Source: Paraoerskovia sediminicola (GTDB lineage: Bacteria > Actinomycetota > Actinomycetes > Actinomycetales > Cellulomonadaceae). Taken from it: DNA of 64,000 nt. The position numbers and the translations under genes were made by a program. Shown piece by piece: positions 13,292-22,051 of this stretch; within the stretch, counting starts at the first letter, position 1, and every line of letters starts with the position of its first letter. Below the pieces are notes generated by a model, which saw only the letters and a program-made list of their open reading frames with translations, was not told the DNA's origin and did not search any database. The DNA lies in the NCBI RefSeq assembly GCF_030296575.1, contig NZ_AP027729.1:1488001-1552000 (forward strand), read 5' to 3'.

Positions 13292-14368
13292 CTAGGCCTC
13301 CGCGCCGCCGACCGTCGCTGCCGGCTCTTTGGCCGTGCGACGTCGTCCGACCGCTCGCACCGCCCACGGCCACGCGATCGCCGCTGCTGCGACGACCACG
13401 GAGAGCCCGACCCACCACCAGAGCTGGGTGCGCAGCGGGTCGAGCAGCGCCCGCGTGACGGACCGCGTCGCGTCGAGGCCGACGGCGCCCAGGGGCAGGT
13501 TGCCGAGGTAGGCGGCGGAGGCGAGAGCGAGCCCGGCGAGCATCAGGGCCATGAGGGCACCGATCGAGATCGCGGCCGCGACGACGACGCGGTGGCGCCG
13601 TCGTGGCGCCACCCAGGCGGCCCCGGCGATCAGGAGGATCACGAGCCACGGCAGGATCCCGGCGACGTTCTGGAAGATCACCAGGCCCTGCTGGGCGGTC
13701 CCGAGCTGGTCGGACTGCACGAGCACGATCTCGCGGCCCTGTGGCTCGATGTTCGCGGCCCGCTCGAGCCCCGCGTCGACGAGCCGGTCGCGCAGCTCCA
13801 GGACGAGCCCGTCCAGGGGCACCGAGATGGTGCCGGCGTCGATGTCGAGGTACTTCCCGTCGTGCCCCTCGAGCACGGTGGTCGCCGTGCCGTGGGCGAC
13901 GCGGTTGGCGGTGACCCACACGGCGGCGAACTGCTCGGACGTGACGAGCTTGTCGGCCGCGCGCTGCACGAGCTGCTCGATCTGGTTCGTCAGTATCGGC
14001 CCCAGCGCCTCGACGGCGTCGGGCACCCGGTCGCGGTCGGCGAAGGCCTCGACGTTGTCGGTGACGATCGCCTCGACGTCGAGCTGGGTCATCACCTGGT
14101 CGGTGAGGGCGTCGGCGACAGCGGTCTGCACGGCCGGGTCCGAGGCGAGGGGTCCCACGAGCTCGACGTACCCCTCGGTCTCCAGGACGTTCTGCTGGAC
14201 GTATCGGGCGGGGACGGCGAGCACCGCGATCAGGACGGCGAGCACCACCAGCACCACGCAGACGACGCGCCGCCCGAGCCCTCGTGATGCTGGTGAGGGG
14301 TCTGGCGACGCGTCGTCGGTCGCGCTGGTGCTGCTGTCGCTCAGGTCCGAAGCACGCTCTCTAGGCAT
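13292..14368 (-). CDS. Membrane protein with one N-terminal and about three C-terminal helices
   Basis: The 358-residue product has a charged, Ser/Asp-rich cytoplasmic N-terminus (~35 residues), a strong transmembrane helix at about 36-53, a ~180-residue soluble domain, then three hydrophobic stretches and a short Arg/Lys-rich tail. The soluble part, presumably outside the membrane, has regular hydrophobic spacing (LASDPAVQTAVADALTDQVM) typical of actinobacterial integral membrane proteins of unknown function. I do not recognise a catalytic motif. It is convergent with the giant surface protein and lies head-to-tail after the SHOCT protein. Function unknown. Confidence 0.7.
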   Translation of the reverse strand: MPRERASDLSDSSTSATDDASPDPSPASRGLGRRVVCVVLVVLAVLIAVLAVPARYVQQNVLETEGYVELVGPLASDPAVQTAVADALTDQVMTQLDVEAIVTDNVEAFADRDRVPDAVEALGPILTNQIEQLVQRAADKLVTSEQFAAVWVTANRVAHGTATTVLEGHDGKYLDIDAGTISVPLDGLVLELRDRLVDAGLERAANIEPQGREIVLVQSDQLGTAQQGLVIFQNVAGILPWLVILLIAGAAWVAPRRRHRVVVAAAISIGALMALMLAGLALASAAYLGNLPLGAVGLDATRSVTRALLDPLRTQLWWWVGLSVVVAAAAIAWPWAVRAVGRRRTAKEPAATVGGAEA

Positions 14369-14386
14369 GGTCGAACCGTAGCGCTG

Positions 14387-14770
14387 TCAGGCCTGGAGCG
14401 CCTTGGCCTTGATGACCTCGAACTCGGCGTCGTTGATCGCACCTGAGTCGAGCAGGGTCTTGGCCTGGGCGATCTGGTCGGCCGGCGAGGCGGCGCCGGC
14501 AGCGGTGCTGCGGATGTACTCGTCCGTGTCGGCCTTGGCCTGGGCGACGGCCGACGCCTGGCGGCGGGCCATGCCGCGGCCGCGAGCGATGAAGTAGATG
14601 AGGGCCGTGAGGAACGGGATGAAGACGAGCGCCACGAACCACAGGGCCTTCCACCAGCCGGAGAGCTCGTGGTCGCGGATCAGGTCGCTGATGATCTGGA
14701 AGAGGACGATCAGGTACGCGATGAACGCGAACGAGACGATGATCAGCCAGAAGAAGTCGAGAAAGTCCAT
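14387..14770 (-). CDS. PLDc_N/SHOCT-domain small membrane protein
   Basis: The 127-residue product has two membrane helices (about residues 7-30 and 42-62, with the WWKALWFVALVFIPFLTAL pattern of the phospholipase D N-terminal-like domain) and ends in a SHOCT motif (ADQIAQAKTLLDSGAINDAEF, then EVIKAKAL). SHOCT modules are short helical pairs found at the ends of many actinobacterial membrane proteins, with a proposed role in oligomerisation. It starts at ATG 14770. The gene just downstream on the same strand is the larger membrane protein, 18 bases away, so the pair is probably co-transcribed. Family assignment is good; the physiological role is not known. Confidence 0.8.
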   Translation of the reverse strand: MDFLDFFWLIIVSFAFIAYLIVLFQIISDLIRDHELSGWWKALWFVALVFIPFLTALIYFIARGRGMARRQASAVAQAKADTDEYIRSTAAGAASPADQIAQAKTLLDSGAINDAEFEVIKAKALQA

Positions 14771-14993
14771 GAGATCTCAGTCCTAGTGTCGAGCGAAGTG
14801 CGTCCACCGAGGTGCGTCGACATCGGGAACCCAGGCGACGGTGCTGTCGCACGAGGTCATTCAACCGGTTCTCGGTGATCCTGGTCAACGTGGAGCCGTA
14901 CCATTCCTCTGCAGTTCACGTGTCTTCGGTGTACTTTCTGCTCGTCCTGAGGTCGAGGACGGGACTCGACAAGCGGTTCGGGTGGGGGGCGTG

Positions 14994-15593
14994 GTGAGCA
15001 CGGACGGATCATCGGCATCGGCGGCGACGAAGGGCTCGGGCAGGGCCGTCCACCCGCGCGTCGGCCACGTGGCGTGGGACATGCGCTCGGGAGAGGTCCT
15101 GTGGTCCGAGGCCACCTACGCCATCTACGGGTTCGAGCCGGGCGAGGTGGTGCCCACCATGGAGCTCGTCACCGCCCACAAGCATCCCGACGACCGGGCG
15201 GCGTTCGTCGCGCTCCTCGACGGGCTGCGCGGGCGCGGCGGCGACTTCGCGCACTGGCACCGGGTCGTCGACACGCGGGGCCGCGTGCGGCACGTCGTCA
15301 CGGTGGGCACCGTGCTGCTCGCCCCCGACGGCACACTGACGCACGTCGAGGGGTACCTCGTGGACATCAGCGAGCCGCAGAGCGTCGTCGTCGAGCAGGA
15401 CGTGCAGCGTTCGCTCGCCCACTTCCGGGAGGGGGCCGCCGTGATCGAGCAGGCCAAGGGTGCGCTCATGGTGACTCGGGGCGCCGACGCCGACGAGGCG
15501 TTCGCGGAGCTGCGCCGGCGGTCGAACGAGACGAACGTCCCCCTGCGCGAGGTCGCGACCTCGCTGCTGGCCGGGCTCCGCGTCGACGCCTGA
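14994..15593 (+). CDS. PAS-ANTAR regulator
   Basis: The 199-residue protein has a PAS_3-type sensor (about 20-125; VAWDMRSGEVLWSEATYAIY and the closing VEGYLVDISEPQ) and a C-terminal ANTAR domain (about 140-195; AAVIEQAKGALMVTRGADAD, then EAFAELRRRS). ANTAR domains bind paired RNA hairpins and prevent transcription termination, so it is probably an RNA-binding antiterminator controlled by a ligand or redox signal at the PAS. GTG 14994 follows a G-rich ribosome site; GTG 14991 is equally possible. The open frame continues upstream to 14841, but that part has no family match. It is the first of five related regulators in 5.2 kb. Confidence 0.85.
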   Translation: MSTDGSSASAATKGSGRAVHPRVGHVAWDMRSGEVLWSEATYAIYGFEPGEVVPTMELVTAHKHPDDRAAFVALLDGLRGRGGDFAHWHRVVDTRGRVRHVVTVGTVLLAPDGTLTHVEGYLVDISEPQSVVVEQDVQRSLAHFREGAAVIEQAKGALMVTRGADADEAFAELRRRSNETNVPLREVATSLLAGLRVDA

Positions 15594-15772
15594 GTCCCGC
15601 CGGTCCGGAACTGCGGTCGGCAGCACCCCGTGCGCCCGGCCGGGAGCGGTGCGCGCAGCCACGCCCGGGTGATCTGTGCGCCCCTGCGCGTTCTCACCGT
15701 GCGAGGCGCCGCCGTCCTGCAAGAGTGGTGCGGGACGACGGCAGGCCCTCACGACTGACGGTGGCGACGGCG

Positions 15773-16555
15773 ATGGACGAGGCGACACGGCTCCTGGACG
15801 AGCTGGAGGCAGGGCTCTCGACGCGTGCCCGCCAGGAGTCCCTCGCGACGAGCGTGTGTCGGCTCTGCGTCGAGCTGCTGGACGCCGACGGCGGCTACAT
15901 GGCGGTCTCGCCGTCCCGCGGCGACGAGCTCACGGTCTACTCCACGGACGGCCGTGCGGAGCGCATGGCCGACCTGGAGATCGCCCTGGGGGAGGGCCCG
16001 GCGCACGAGTCCTTCGTGGGGGCGCGGCGCACCGTCGCAGACCTCTCGGCGGCGTGGGACCGCTGGCCCCTGTTCGGGCCGGCGGCGTCGGCGGCCGTCG
16101 GCGACCTGCACCTCCAGGTGCTGCCGCTCGGTGTCGGGATCCGTCGCATCGGCGTCCTCACGACCTACTACGAGTCGCGCGGCCCGCAGGTCGATCCCAG
16201 GGCCGCGCAGGCGCTGGCCGACGGCGCCGGCATCGCCCTGCTCGGCAGGCCGGAGCCCCGCGCCCTCGGGTTCGGGCGGTCCCGGCTGGAAGCCGGTACC
16301 GAGGTGCCGGACGGCGGCGCGCGGCCGGGCGGCCGGGTCGCGGTGGCGCCGCGTCGAGAGCGCGACCGGTCGGGGCGTGACCCGCTCGACCTCGCGACCG
16401 GCATGGTGGCGGTGCAGATGGGGGTCCCGGCGTGGGCGGCGCTCGCGGTGATGCGGGCCCGGGCGTTCTCGACGGACGTCGAGCTCGACGACCTGGCCTC
16501 CGCCGTGGTCGAGCGCCGGCTGACGTTCGACCCGGGCTCGGCGGGACCGCCGTGA
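15773..16555 (+). CDS. GAF-domain regulator with degenerate ANTAR-like tail
   Basis: A GAF domain covers about residues 15-160 (VCRLCVELLDADGGYMAVSP, LGEGPAHESF, GVLTTYYES), the same architecture as GAF-ANTAR proteins. The C-terminal ~55 residues (DLATGMVAVQMGVPAWAALA, then VMRARAF and DLASAVVERRL) keep the hydrophobic spacing of ANTAR but lack the usual QAKG signature, so RNA binding may be altered or lost. A linker of ~40 charged residues joins the two. ATG 15773 is chosen because the family alignment begins there; GTG 15761 in frame is an alternative. It lies 180 bases after the first PAS-ANTAR gene. Confidence 0.75.
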   Translation: MDEATRLLDELEAGLSTRARQESLATSVCRLCVELLDADGGYMAVSPSRGDELTVYSTDGRAERMADLEIALGEGPAHESFVGARRTVADLSAAWDRWPLFGPAASAAVGDLHLQVLPLGVGIRRIGVLTTYYESRGPQVDPRAAQALADGAGIALLGRPEPRALGFGRSRLEAGTEVPDGGARPGGRVAVAPRRERDRSGRDPLDLATGMVAVQMGVPAWAALAVMRARAFSTDVELDDLASAVVERRLTFDPGSAGPP

Positions 16556-16704
16556 ACTGATACTCGGAGTACTACCTTTGTGGCGCTGTGACCTGCGTGG
16601 ACGCGAATCCTCACAGCCACCTCTCGCTATCCGTGCGGGTGAAGGCTATGTTGGGCAACGGAGTCAAGAAGCGGCGCCGCGAATCATTGTCCGGAAGGAC
16701 GTTC

Positions 16705-17427
16705 ATGGGCACCGACGACGCCGAGATCACGACCACACCCTGGGACGTGACGGTCGAGGACGCACTGGGTGGAGGACGATCCCTCCCCATCGGCCAGTAC
16801 CGCACCGACCTCACCAAGCACACCTGGTGGTGGTCCGACGAGGTCTACGGGATGCTCGGGCTCGTGCCCGGGAGCGTCCCCGCGAGCGCCGAGCTGCTCG
16901 CCTCGCACAAGCACCAGGACGACCGCGGGCGCATCTCCCGCGAGGTCTCGCAGTGCCGCCGTACGGGGCGGCCGTTCAGCTTCCTGTACCGCATGGTCGA
17001 CGCCAAGGGCCGGACCCGCACGGTGACCGTCACCGGCCAGGGGCGTCGCGACGGGACGGGGCAGATCGCCGAGATCGCCGGCTACGTCGTCGACCAGTCG
17101 GCCGCGCAGCGCGAGCTGCTCGACCGTGACGTTCAGCGGCTGGCCGCGTCCGTCAGCGCGGAGCGGACGATCGTGGAGCGCGCCAAGGGCGTGCTCATGG
17201 CCGTGTACGGCATGAACGAGGAGACCGCGGCCGACCGTCTCGTCTGGTACTCCAGCCATGCCGGCCTGCGGGTGCACGACGTCGCGGCGCGCCTCGTCGA
17301 GGCGCTCGACGGTGGTCCGGGGCTCGGCGGCCAGGCCGAGGAGACGGTCGACGGAGTCCTGACCGGTCTGACGTCGTCCGACAAGCGTCGCCCGCGCAAC
17401 GCCCAGCTCACGCGCCGGTTCGGCTGA
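16705..17427 (+). CDS. PAS-ANTAR regulator
   Basis: The 240-residue protein has a PAS_3 sensor (about 28-135; HTWWWSDEVYGMLGLVPGSV, FSFLYRMVDAKGR, IAGYVVDQS) followed by a helix and an ANTAR domain (about 150-210; IVERAKGVLMAVYGMNEETA, ADRLVWYSSH). ATG 16705 has a clear GGAAGGA ribosome site at 16693-16699, which decides the start although the frame is open further upstream. It resembles the protein at 14994 in architecture and is a probable paralogue. The downstream SDR starts one base after its stop codon, so the two are almost certainly co-expressed. The likely role is an antiterminator responding to a small molecule or redox state. Confidence 0.87.
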   Translation: MGTDDAEITTTPWDVTVEDALGGGRSLPIGQYRTDLTKHTWWWSDEVYGMLGLVPGSVPASAELLASHKHQDDRGRISREVSQCRRTGRPFSFLYRMVDAKGRTRTVTVTGQGRRDGTGQIAEIAGYVVDQSAAQRELLDRDVQRLAASVSAERTIVERAKGVLMAVYGMNEETAADRLVWYSSHAGLRVHDVAARLVEALDGGPGLGGQAEETVDGVLTGLTSSDKRRPRNAQLTRRFG

Positions 17428-17428
17428 C

Positions 17429-18313
17429 GTGGCGGCTGGCGTGACGGCAGAGAGCGACTCGTCCGGCGGCTTCCCCGCGCAGCACCAGCAACCGCCCGGC
17501 CTGACCGGCCGGATGCGGCCGCTGCCCGACCACGGCGAGGACTCGTACGTGGGCCACGACCGGCTCACCGGCGTGCGCGCCCTGATCACCGGGGGCGACT
17601 CCGGGATCGGTCGTGCGGTCGCGATCGCGTACGCGCGCGAGGGTGCCGACGTCGCGATCGGGTACCTCGACGAGGAGCAGGAGGACGCCGAGGAGACCGC
17701 CCGGCTGGTCGAGGCGGCCGGGGCCACGGCCGTGCTCGTCCCGGGCGACCTGACCGAGGAGGGGACGTGCCGCGCGGTGGTGCGGGACGCCGTCCGAGGC
17801 CTGGGCGGGCTCGACGTGCTGGTCAACAACGCGGGATTCCAGATGGCGCGGCGCGGGTCGATCGAGGACGTCACCCCTGAGGACCTCGACCGGGTGCTCA
17901 AGACCAACCTGTACGCCCTCGTGTGGATGACCCAGGCGTCGCTCGAGCACCTGGGCTACGGGGCGTCGATCATCAACGTGTCGTCGATCCAGGCGTACCA
18001 GCCGTCGACGTCCCTGCTCGACTACGCGTCCACGAAGGCCGCGATCAACAACATGACCGTCAACCTGGCCGCGGAGCTGGGCGAGCGCGGGATCCGCGTC
18101 AACGCCGTCGCGCCGGGACCGATCTGGACGCCCCTGCAGCCGGCGACCCAGCCGTCGCAGAAGCTCGAGAGCTTCGGCGCCGACACGCCGCTCGGCAGAG
18201 CAGGTCAGCCGGCCGAGGTGGCGCACGCGTTCGTCTACCTCGCGTCGAATCACGAGGCGGGATACGTCTCGGGGACGGTGCTCGGGGTCACCGGCGGCAA
18301 GCCGGTGTTCTGA
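17429..18313 (+). CDS. SDR-family oxidoreductase (general-stress type)
   Basis: The 294-residue protein is a classical short-chain dehydrogenase: nucleotide-binding TGGDSGIG at 54-61, NNAG at 133-136, catalytic Ser185/186, Tyr199 and Lys203 (YASTK), and the late GRAGQPAEVAHAFVYLAS segment. The long N-terminal extension (GLTGRMRPLPDHGEDSYVG) before the Rossmann fold is typical of the YghA/YhdF/GsiB-associated branch, often listed as glucose or general-stress dehydrogenases. It starts with GTG one base after the preceding PAS-ANTAR gene and is likely in its operon. Substrate cannot be predicted; NADP use is plausible. Confidence 0.85.
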   Translation: MAAGVTAESDSSGGFPAQHQQPPGLTGRMRPLPDHGEDSYVGHDRLTGVRALITGGDSGIGRAVAIAYAREGADVAIGYLDEEQEDAEETARLVEAAGATAVLVPGDLTEEGTCRAVVRDAVRGLGGLDVLVNNAGFQMARRGSIEDVTPEDLDRVLKTNLYALVWMTQASLEHLGYGASIINVSSIQAYQPSTSLLDYASTKAAINNMTVNLAAELGERGIRVNAVAPGPIWTPLQPATQPSQKLESFGADTPLGRAGQPAEVAHAFVYLASNHEAGYVSGTVLGVTGGKPVF

Positions 18314-18624
18314 GCCCGTCGGCCCGGACGGTCGCGGTCGCACGTCGACCGGACCGCCCGGGCGGGGGCGCCTGCGCGAGAGCACAGACGCCGTAGGTAC
18401 GGAGCTGCCACGTCCAGTGCCGGCGAGACGGCTCCAGTCCCCCGGTGGTGTCCCCGCCCGCGCCGGTGCGCGGGCGGGGATACCGTCGTGCCGAGAGAAT
18501 TGGTGGGCGGTGGCCGGCCTGCAGCAACCAGCAGTCGGCCGGTGGTCGGCCGGTGGTCGGTGAGGAGCCGGGCGATCCGGACGACCCGGGCACCGCCCCG
18601 CGAGACGAGGGGACGTGGAGCGAC
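18314..18624. other. 311-base gap between SDR and next ANTAR gene
   Basis: This gap holds a strong hairpin at 18452-18479 and direct repeats of GGCCGGTGGTC around 18536-18557 just before the next gene. No open frame with family support is seen in it. Confidence 0.5.
18452..18479. terminator. Perfect 12-bp hairpin with CGGT loop
   Basis: CCCCGCCCGCGC pairs exactly with GCGCGGGCGGGG around a four-base loop. It lies 139 bases after the SDR stop and 146 before the next start. It may end the SDR transcript or act as the kind of leader hairpin an ANTAR protein could target; no T run follows. Confidence 0.5.
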
Positions 18625-19329
18625 ATGGGCGGGGAACGGACGGCCGAGGACGTGCTGGCTGCGAGGATCTCGGCGGCGGTCCGCGGTCTCGCCGCGCAGG
18701 ACTCGCTCCAGAGCACCCTGGACTCCACGGTCACGTCGGCCGTCGCCATGGTCGACGGGTGCTCGGCGGCCGGGGTCACGCTCGTCGAGCGGGACGGTGA
18801 GGTGACCACGCCGGCGGCGAGCGACGGCGTCGCGGGCCGGGGCGACGTCCTCCAGTACGAGCTGGGCGAGGGACCGTGCCTCGACGCCGTGCGCCACGCG
18901 GAGGTCGTCACGACCGACGACCTCGCCGACGACGCGCGGTGGCGCCGCTGGGGCGCTGCGGTGGTCGACGAGCTCGGGGTGCGGAGCATGCTCTGCGTCC
19001 AGCTCTTCACGAGCGACTCCCGCCACGGCGCCCTGAACCTCTACGCGCGCGAACCCCGGGCCTTCACCGACGAGAGCCGCGCCGTCGCGACGACGTTCGC
19101 AGCGGTGGCAGCCGCCGCCCTCGGCGCCGCCCGGACCGAGGAGCGGCTCGGGTCGCGCGTGCAGACCCGCACGATCGTCGGTCAGGCCCAAGGGGTGCTC
19201 ATGGAGCGTCACGGGATCGGTGCCCAGCAGGCGATCGACCTCCTGGCGACCGTGGCGGCCGAGCGCGGGGCCACGGTCGTCGAGCTCGCCCACGAGCTCC
19301 TCGCCGACGTCGGCGCCCGCACCTCCTGA
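18625..19329 (+). CDS. GAF-ANTAR antitermination regulator
   Basis: The 234-residue protein has a GAF sensor at about 20-165 (SAVAMVDGCSAAGVTLVERD, ELGEGPCLDAV, MLCVQLFTSDSRHGALNLYA) and an ANTAR domain at about 175-230 (IVGQAQGVLMERHGIGAQQA, IDLLATVA). The GEGPCLDA motif is a hallmark of actinobacterial GAF-ANTAR proteins. ATG 18625 has GTGGAG upstream. It is closely similar to the next gene (shared runs such as RSMLCVQLFTS and QTRT-V-GQAQG-LMER), so the two are tandem duplicates. The role is probably RNA-binding antitermination in response to a ligand held by the GAF domain. Confidence 0.88.
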   Translation: MGGERTAEDVLAARISAAVRGLAAQDSLQSTLDSTVTSAVAMVDGCSAAGVTLVERDGEVTTPAASDGVAGRGDVLQYELGEGPCLDAVRHAEVVTTDDLADDARWRRWGAAVVDELGVRSMLCVQLFTSDSRHGALNLYAREPRAFTDESRAVATTFAAVAAAALGAARTEERLGSRVQTRTIVGQAQGVLMERHGIGAQQAIDLLATVAAERGATVVELAHELLADVGARTS

Positions 19330-19440
19330 CACCGGGCGGCGGAGGGGCAATGCCCTGCCGCGCCAGGCCGGTCTAAAATGGCGCGACGGGACGATTCCCG
19401 ACCCGGTTCGGCGCAGCCACTCTGGTCACGGAGGCCACAC

Positions 19441-20198
19441 ATGACGGACGGTCTGGAGCTCACGCCCGCCAGCACCCCTGAGCTCGGCATCCGTGGCCTC
19501 GTGGCCCAGTCGGTGCGCCTCCTCGCCGACGAGCCGACCCTCGAGCAGACGCTCGCGCGCACCGCCGAGCTCGCCGTCGCCCTGATCGACGGGTGCGACT
19601 CCGCCGGCATCTCGCTGATCACGCGCAAGGGCCGCATCGAGACGCCCGCGGCCACCGACCACGTGGCGCGCCGCGGGGACGAGCTGCAGTACTCGCTCGA
19701 CGAAGGTCCGTGCCTCGACGCGATCCGTGAGGCCGAGGTCGTCGCGACCGACGACCTCGCCGACGACGCCCGCTGGCCGCGCTGGGGGCGGCGGTCGTCG
19801 ACGAGCTCGACGTGCGGAGCATGCTCTGCGTCCAGCTCTTCACGAGCTCGACCCGGCACGGGGCGCTCAACCTCTACGCGCGCGAGGCCCGCGCCTTCCC
19901 CGCGGACGACTACTCGCTCGCGACCACCTTCGCTGCCGTCGCGGCCGCGGCCCTGGACGCCGCCCGCACCGAGGACCAGCTCACGTCCGCGGTGCAGACG
20001 CGCACCGTGATCGGCCAGGCGCAGGGGATCCTGATGGAGCGCTACTCGATCTCCGCGAGCCGCGCGTTCTCGGTGCTCAGCCGGCTCTCGCAGGACGGGA
20101 ACACCAAGCTCGTCGACCTCGCCCGCCAGGTGGTCTCGGACCGTGCGCTGCCCGAGGCGGCGTCGAAGGCGGAGAAGATCGCCAGCACGCTCTCGTGA
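19441..20198 (+). CDS. GAF-ANTAR antitermination regulator (one apparent frameshift)
   Basis: From ATG 19441 (GGAGG just upstream) the frame encodes the first half of a GAF domain through DDLADDARWPRWG, then a run of five G (19784-19788) shifts it; the other half continues in the next frame from about 19790 with the end of the GAF domain and a full ANTAR domain (VIGQAQGILMERYSISASRA). Adding one G gives 252 residues aligned throughout with the neighbour at 18625. Because both halves are well conserved, I treat it as an intact gene with a sequence error rather than a dead one. A true frameshift would leave a GAF fragment without its RNA-binding domain. Confidence 0.8.
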
Positions 20199-20261
20199 GC
20201 CGGGCGGCGGCGCCGCAGACCGGGCTCGTCCCGGCGCTGCTGTCTGCGTCATGATGGCCGC

Positions 20262-21482
20262 ATGAAGGTCTCGCGCAGGTCCCGGGTCGCGCCCTTCGCC
20301 GTCATGCAGATCCTGGCCGCGGCGAACGCGCGCCGGGACGCGGGGGAGTCCGTCCTCAACCTGTGCGCGGGCGAGCCGTCCACCGGGGCGAGCGACGTCG
20401 TCCGGCAGCGGGCGGCCGAGCTGCTGCGCACGGAGAACCTCGGCTACACGGAGGCGATGGGCGCTCCGGCGCTGCGCCGGGCGGTCGCCACCCACTACGA
20501 GCGCTGGTACGGCGTCGACGTGGACCCCTCGCGGATCGCGGTGACGACCGGGTCGTCCGGCGGGTTCGTGCTGGCGTTCCTCGCCTCCTTCGAGGTCGGT
20601 GACCGGGTGGCGCTCGCACGGCCGGGCTACCCGGCGTACAAGAACATCCTCGCGTCGCTCGGGTGCGAGGTCGTCGAGCTCGACTGCGGACCGGACGAGC
20701 GGTACCAGCCCACCGTCCCGCGGCTCATGGAGGCCTACTACGAGGGCGGGCTCGACGGGCTCGTGCTCGCGAGCCCCGCGAACCCGACGGGCACGATGGT
20801 CTCGGCCGCGGAGCTCGAGACGCTCGCACGGTGGTGCGCCGAGCACGACGTCCGGCTGATCAGCGACGAGATCTACCACGGGATCACGTACCCGGGTACT
20901 GCTGCTGCTGGTGCCGGTGCTGCTGCTTCTGTGCCGGAGGGCTCGCCCGCCGGGGCCGCGACCGCCGCCCGCTACCTGGGGGACGGGGCCGTCGTCGTCA
21001 GCTCGTTCTCGAAGTACTGGGCGATGACCGGCTGGCGCCTCGGGTGGCTGGTGCTGCCCGAGGACCTCGTCGACCCGGTCGACGCGCTCGCCGGCAACGT
21101 GGCGCTGTGCCCGCCCGCGCTCGCGCAGCACGCCGGGGTCGCGGCGTTCACCGACGAGGGCATGGCCGCCGCGCGCGAGAACGTGGAGCGCTACGCCGTC
21201 AGCCGTGCGCTGCTGCTGGACCGTGCCGACGAGCTCGGGTGGTCACCGGTCGCCCCGGCCGACGGGGCCTTCTACCTGTACGGGAACGTGTCGCGGTTCG
21301 GCCTCGACTCCGTGACGTACTGCGAGCGCCTGCTCGCGGAGACGGGGGTCGCGATCACGCCCGGGACGGACTTCGACGGGGTCGCGGGCGGGGACTGGGT
21401 GCGCCTGTCGTTCGCGGCGGCGCCGGACGTCGTCGCGGCCGCCGTGGACCGGATCGTCGCCTGGCAGGCAGGGCTGGCCTGA
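20262..21482 (+). CDS. Pyridoxal-phosphate aminotransferase, class I/II fold
   Basis: The 406-residue fold-type I aminotransferase shows the N-terminal LCAGEPSTGA loop, SPANPTGTM, DEIYHGITY and the PLP-lysine segment SSFSKYWAMTGWRLGW, with the late DWVRLSFAA arginine region that binds the substrate carboxylate. Aspartate/aromatic-type transamination with 2-oxoglutarate is likely, but substrate is not fixed. ATG 20262 opens the conserved KVSRRSRVAPFAVMQIL. An unusual Ala/Gly-rich insertion sits between DEIYHGITYPG and the SFSKYW lysine region, encoded partly by GCT/GGT triplets at 20898-20932; it probably forms a surface loop. It lies 63 bases after the ANTAR array and appears unrelated to it. 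Confidence 0.87.
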   Translation: MKVSRRSRVAPFAVMQILAAANARRDAGESVLNLCAGEPSTGASDVVRQRAAELLRTENLGYTEAMGAPALRRAVATHYERWYGVDVDPSRIAVTTGSSGGFVLAFLASFEVGDRVALARPGYPAYKNILASLGCEVVELDCGPDERYQPTVPRLMEAYYEGGLDGLVLASPANPTGTMVSAAELETLARWCAEHDVRLISDEIYHGITYPGTAAAGAGAAASVPEGSPAGAATAARYLGDGAVVVSSFSKYWAMTGWRLGWLVLPEDLVDPVDALAGNVALCPPALAQHAGVAAFTDEGMAAARENVERYAVSRALLLDRADELGWSPVAPADGAFYLYGNVSRFGLDSVTYCERLLAETGVAITPGTDFDGVAGGDWVRLSFAAAPDVVAAAVDRIVAWQAGLA

Positions 21483-21607
21483 GCCTCGGGTCGGCGATCG
21501 GTCGGGCGGCCGACTCCCCGTGCCGCGCCTGTTCGGCGGGCGGCGGCGTTCGGCGGGGTCGGACGGCGCCCGAACGACGGAGCGTCGGTCGAGCGCGGGT
21601 CGCGCGG

Positions 21608-22051
21608 TCAGGCGGCGGCCGGGACCTCGCTGGCGGTGCCGAAGTCGAGGGCGACGTCCGGCGAGACGAGCGGGAGCTCGAGCGTGAGGGCGGTGAGCTC
21701 GTGGGCGAAGTCGTCGAATGCGGCCTGGGCCAGGACGGCCTCGGCGTTGGCGATCGCGGCGGCCTCTGCCTCCTCGCGGGCGGCGCGGGCCGCGGCGCGG
21801 CGCTGACCGTAGATGGCGATGAGCGCCTGGGTCCCGATGACGACCCACACGAGGTTGGCGGCCACCGACGGCCACAGCCCGTTGGCCCCGGCGACGACGA
21901 CCATGAGGCCGGCCGCGGTGACGTTCGTGAGGTTGAAGCGCAGGGACTTGGCGTCCCAGGTGCCGCGTGACGCGAGGAGGTATGCGGCGGCGCCGAAGAA
22001 GGCGCTGACCCAGCCGAGGATCATGAGGGACTGGGTGAGGACTGCGTCCAT
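21608..22051 (-). CDS. Small multi-pass membrane protein
   Basis: The 147-residue product has three hydrophobic segments (about 4-27, 42-60 and 63-82) followed by an Ala/Glu-rich helical cytoplasmic tail. The helix pattern (GWVSAFFGAAAYLLASRG, then FNLTNVTAAGLM and ANLVWVVIG) resembles the CBU_0592-like family of predicted transporters or permeases of unknown role. ATG 22051 is chosen because of GGAG nine bases upstream; the frame is open to 22174 without support. It is transcribed alone, convergent with the aminotransferase. Confidence 0.7.
   Translation of the reverse strand: MDAVLTQSLMILGWVSAFFGAAAYLLASRGTWDAKSLRFNLTNVTAAGLMVVVAGANGLWPSVAANLVWVVIGTQALIAIYGQRRAAARAAREEAEAAAIANAEAVLAQAAFDDFAHELTALTLELPLVSPDVALDFGTASEVPAAA

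Noticed and set aside
14841..14993. Longer N-terminus for the first PAS-ANTAR protein
   Set aside because: The extra ~50 residues have no family match and lie over the likely promoter region; GTG at 14994 has a G-rich ribosome site.
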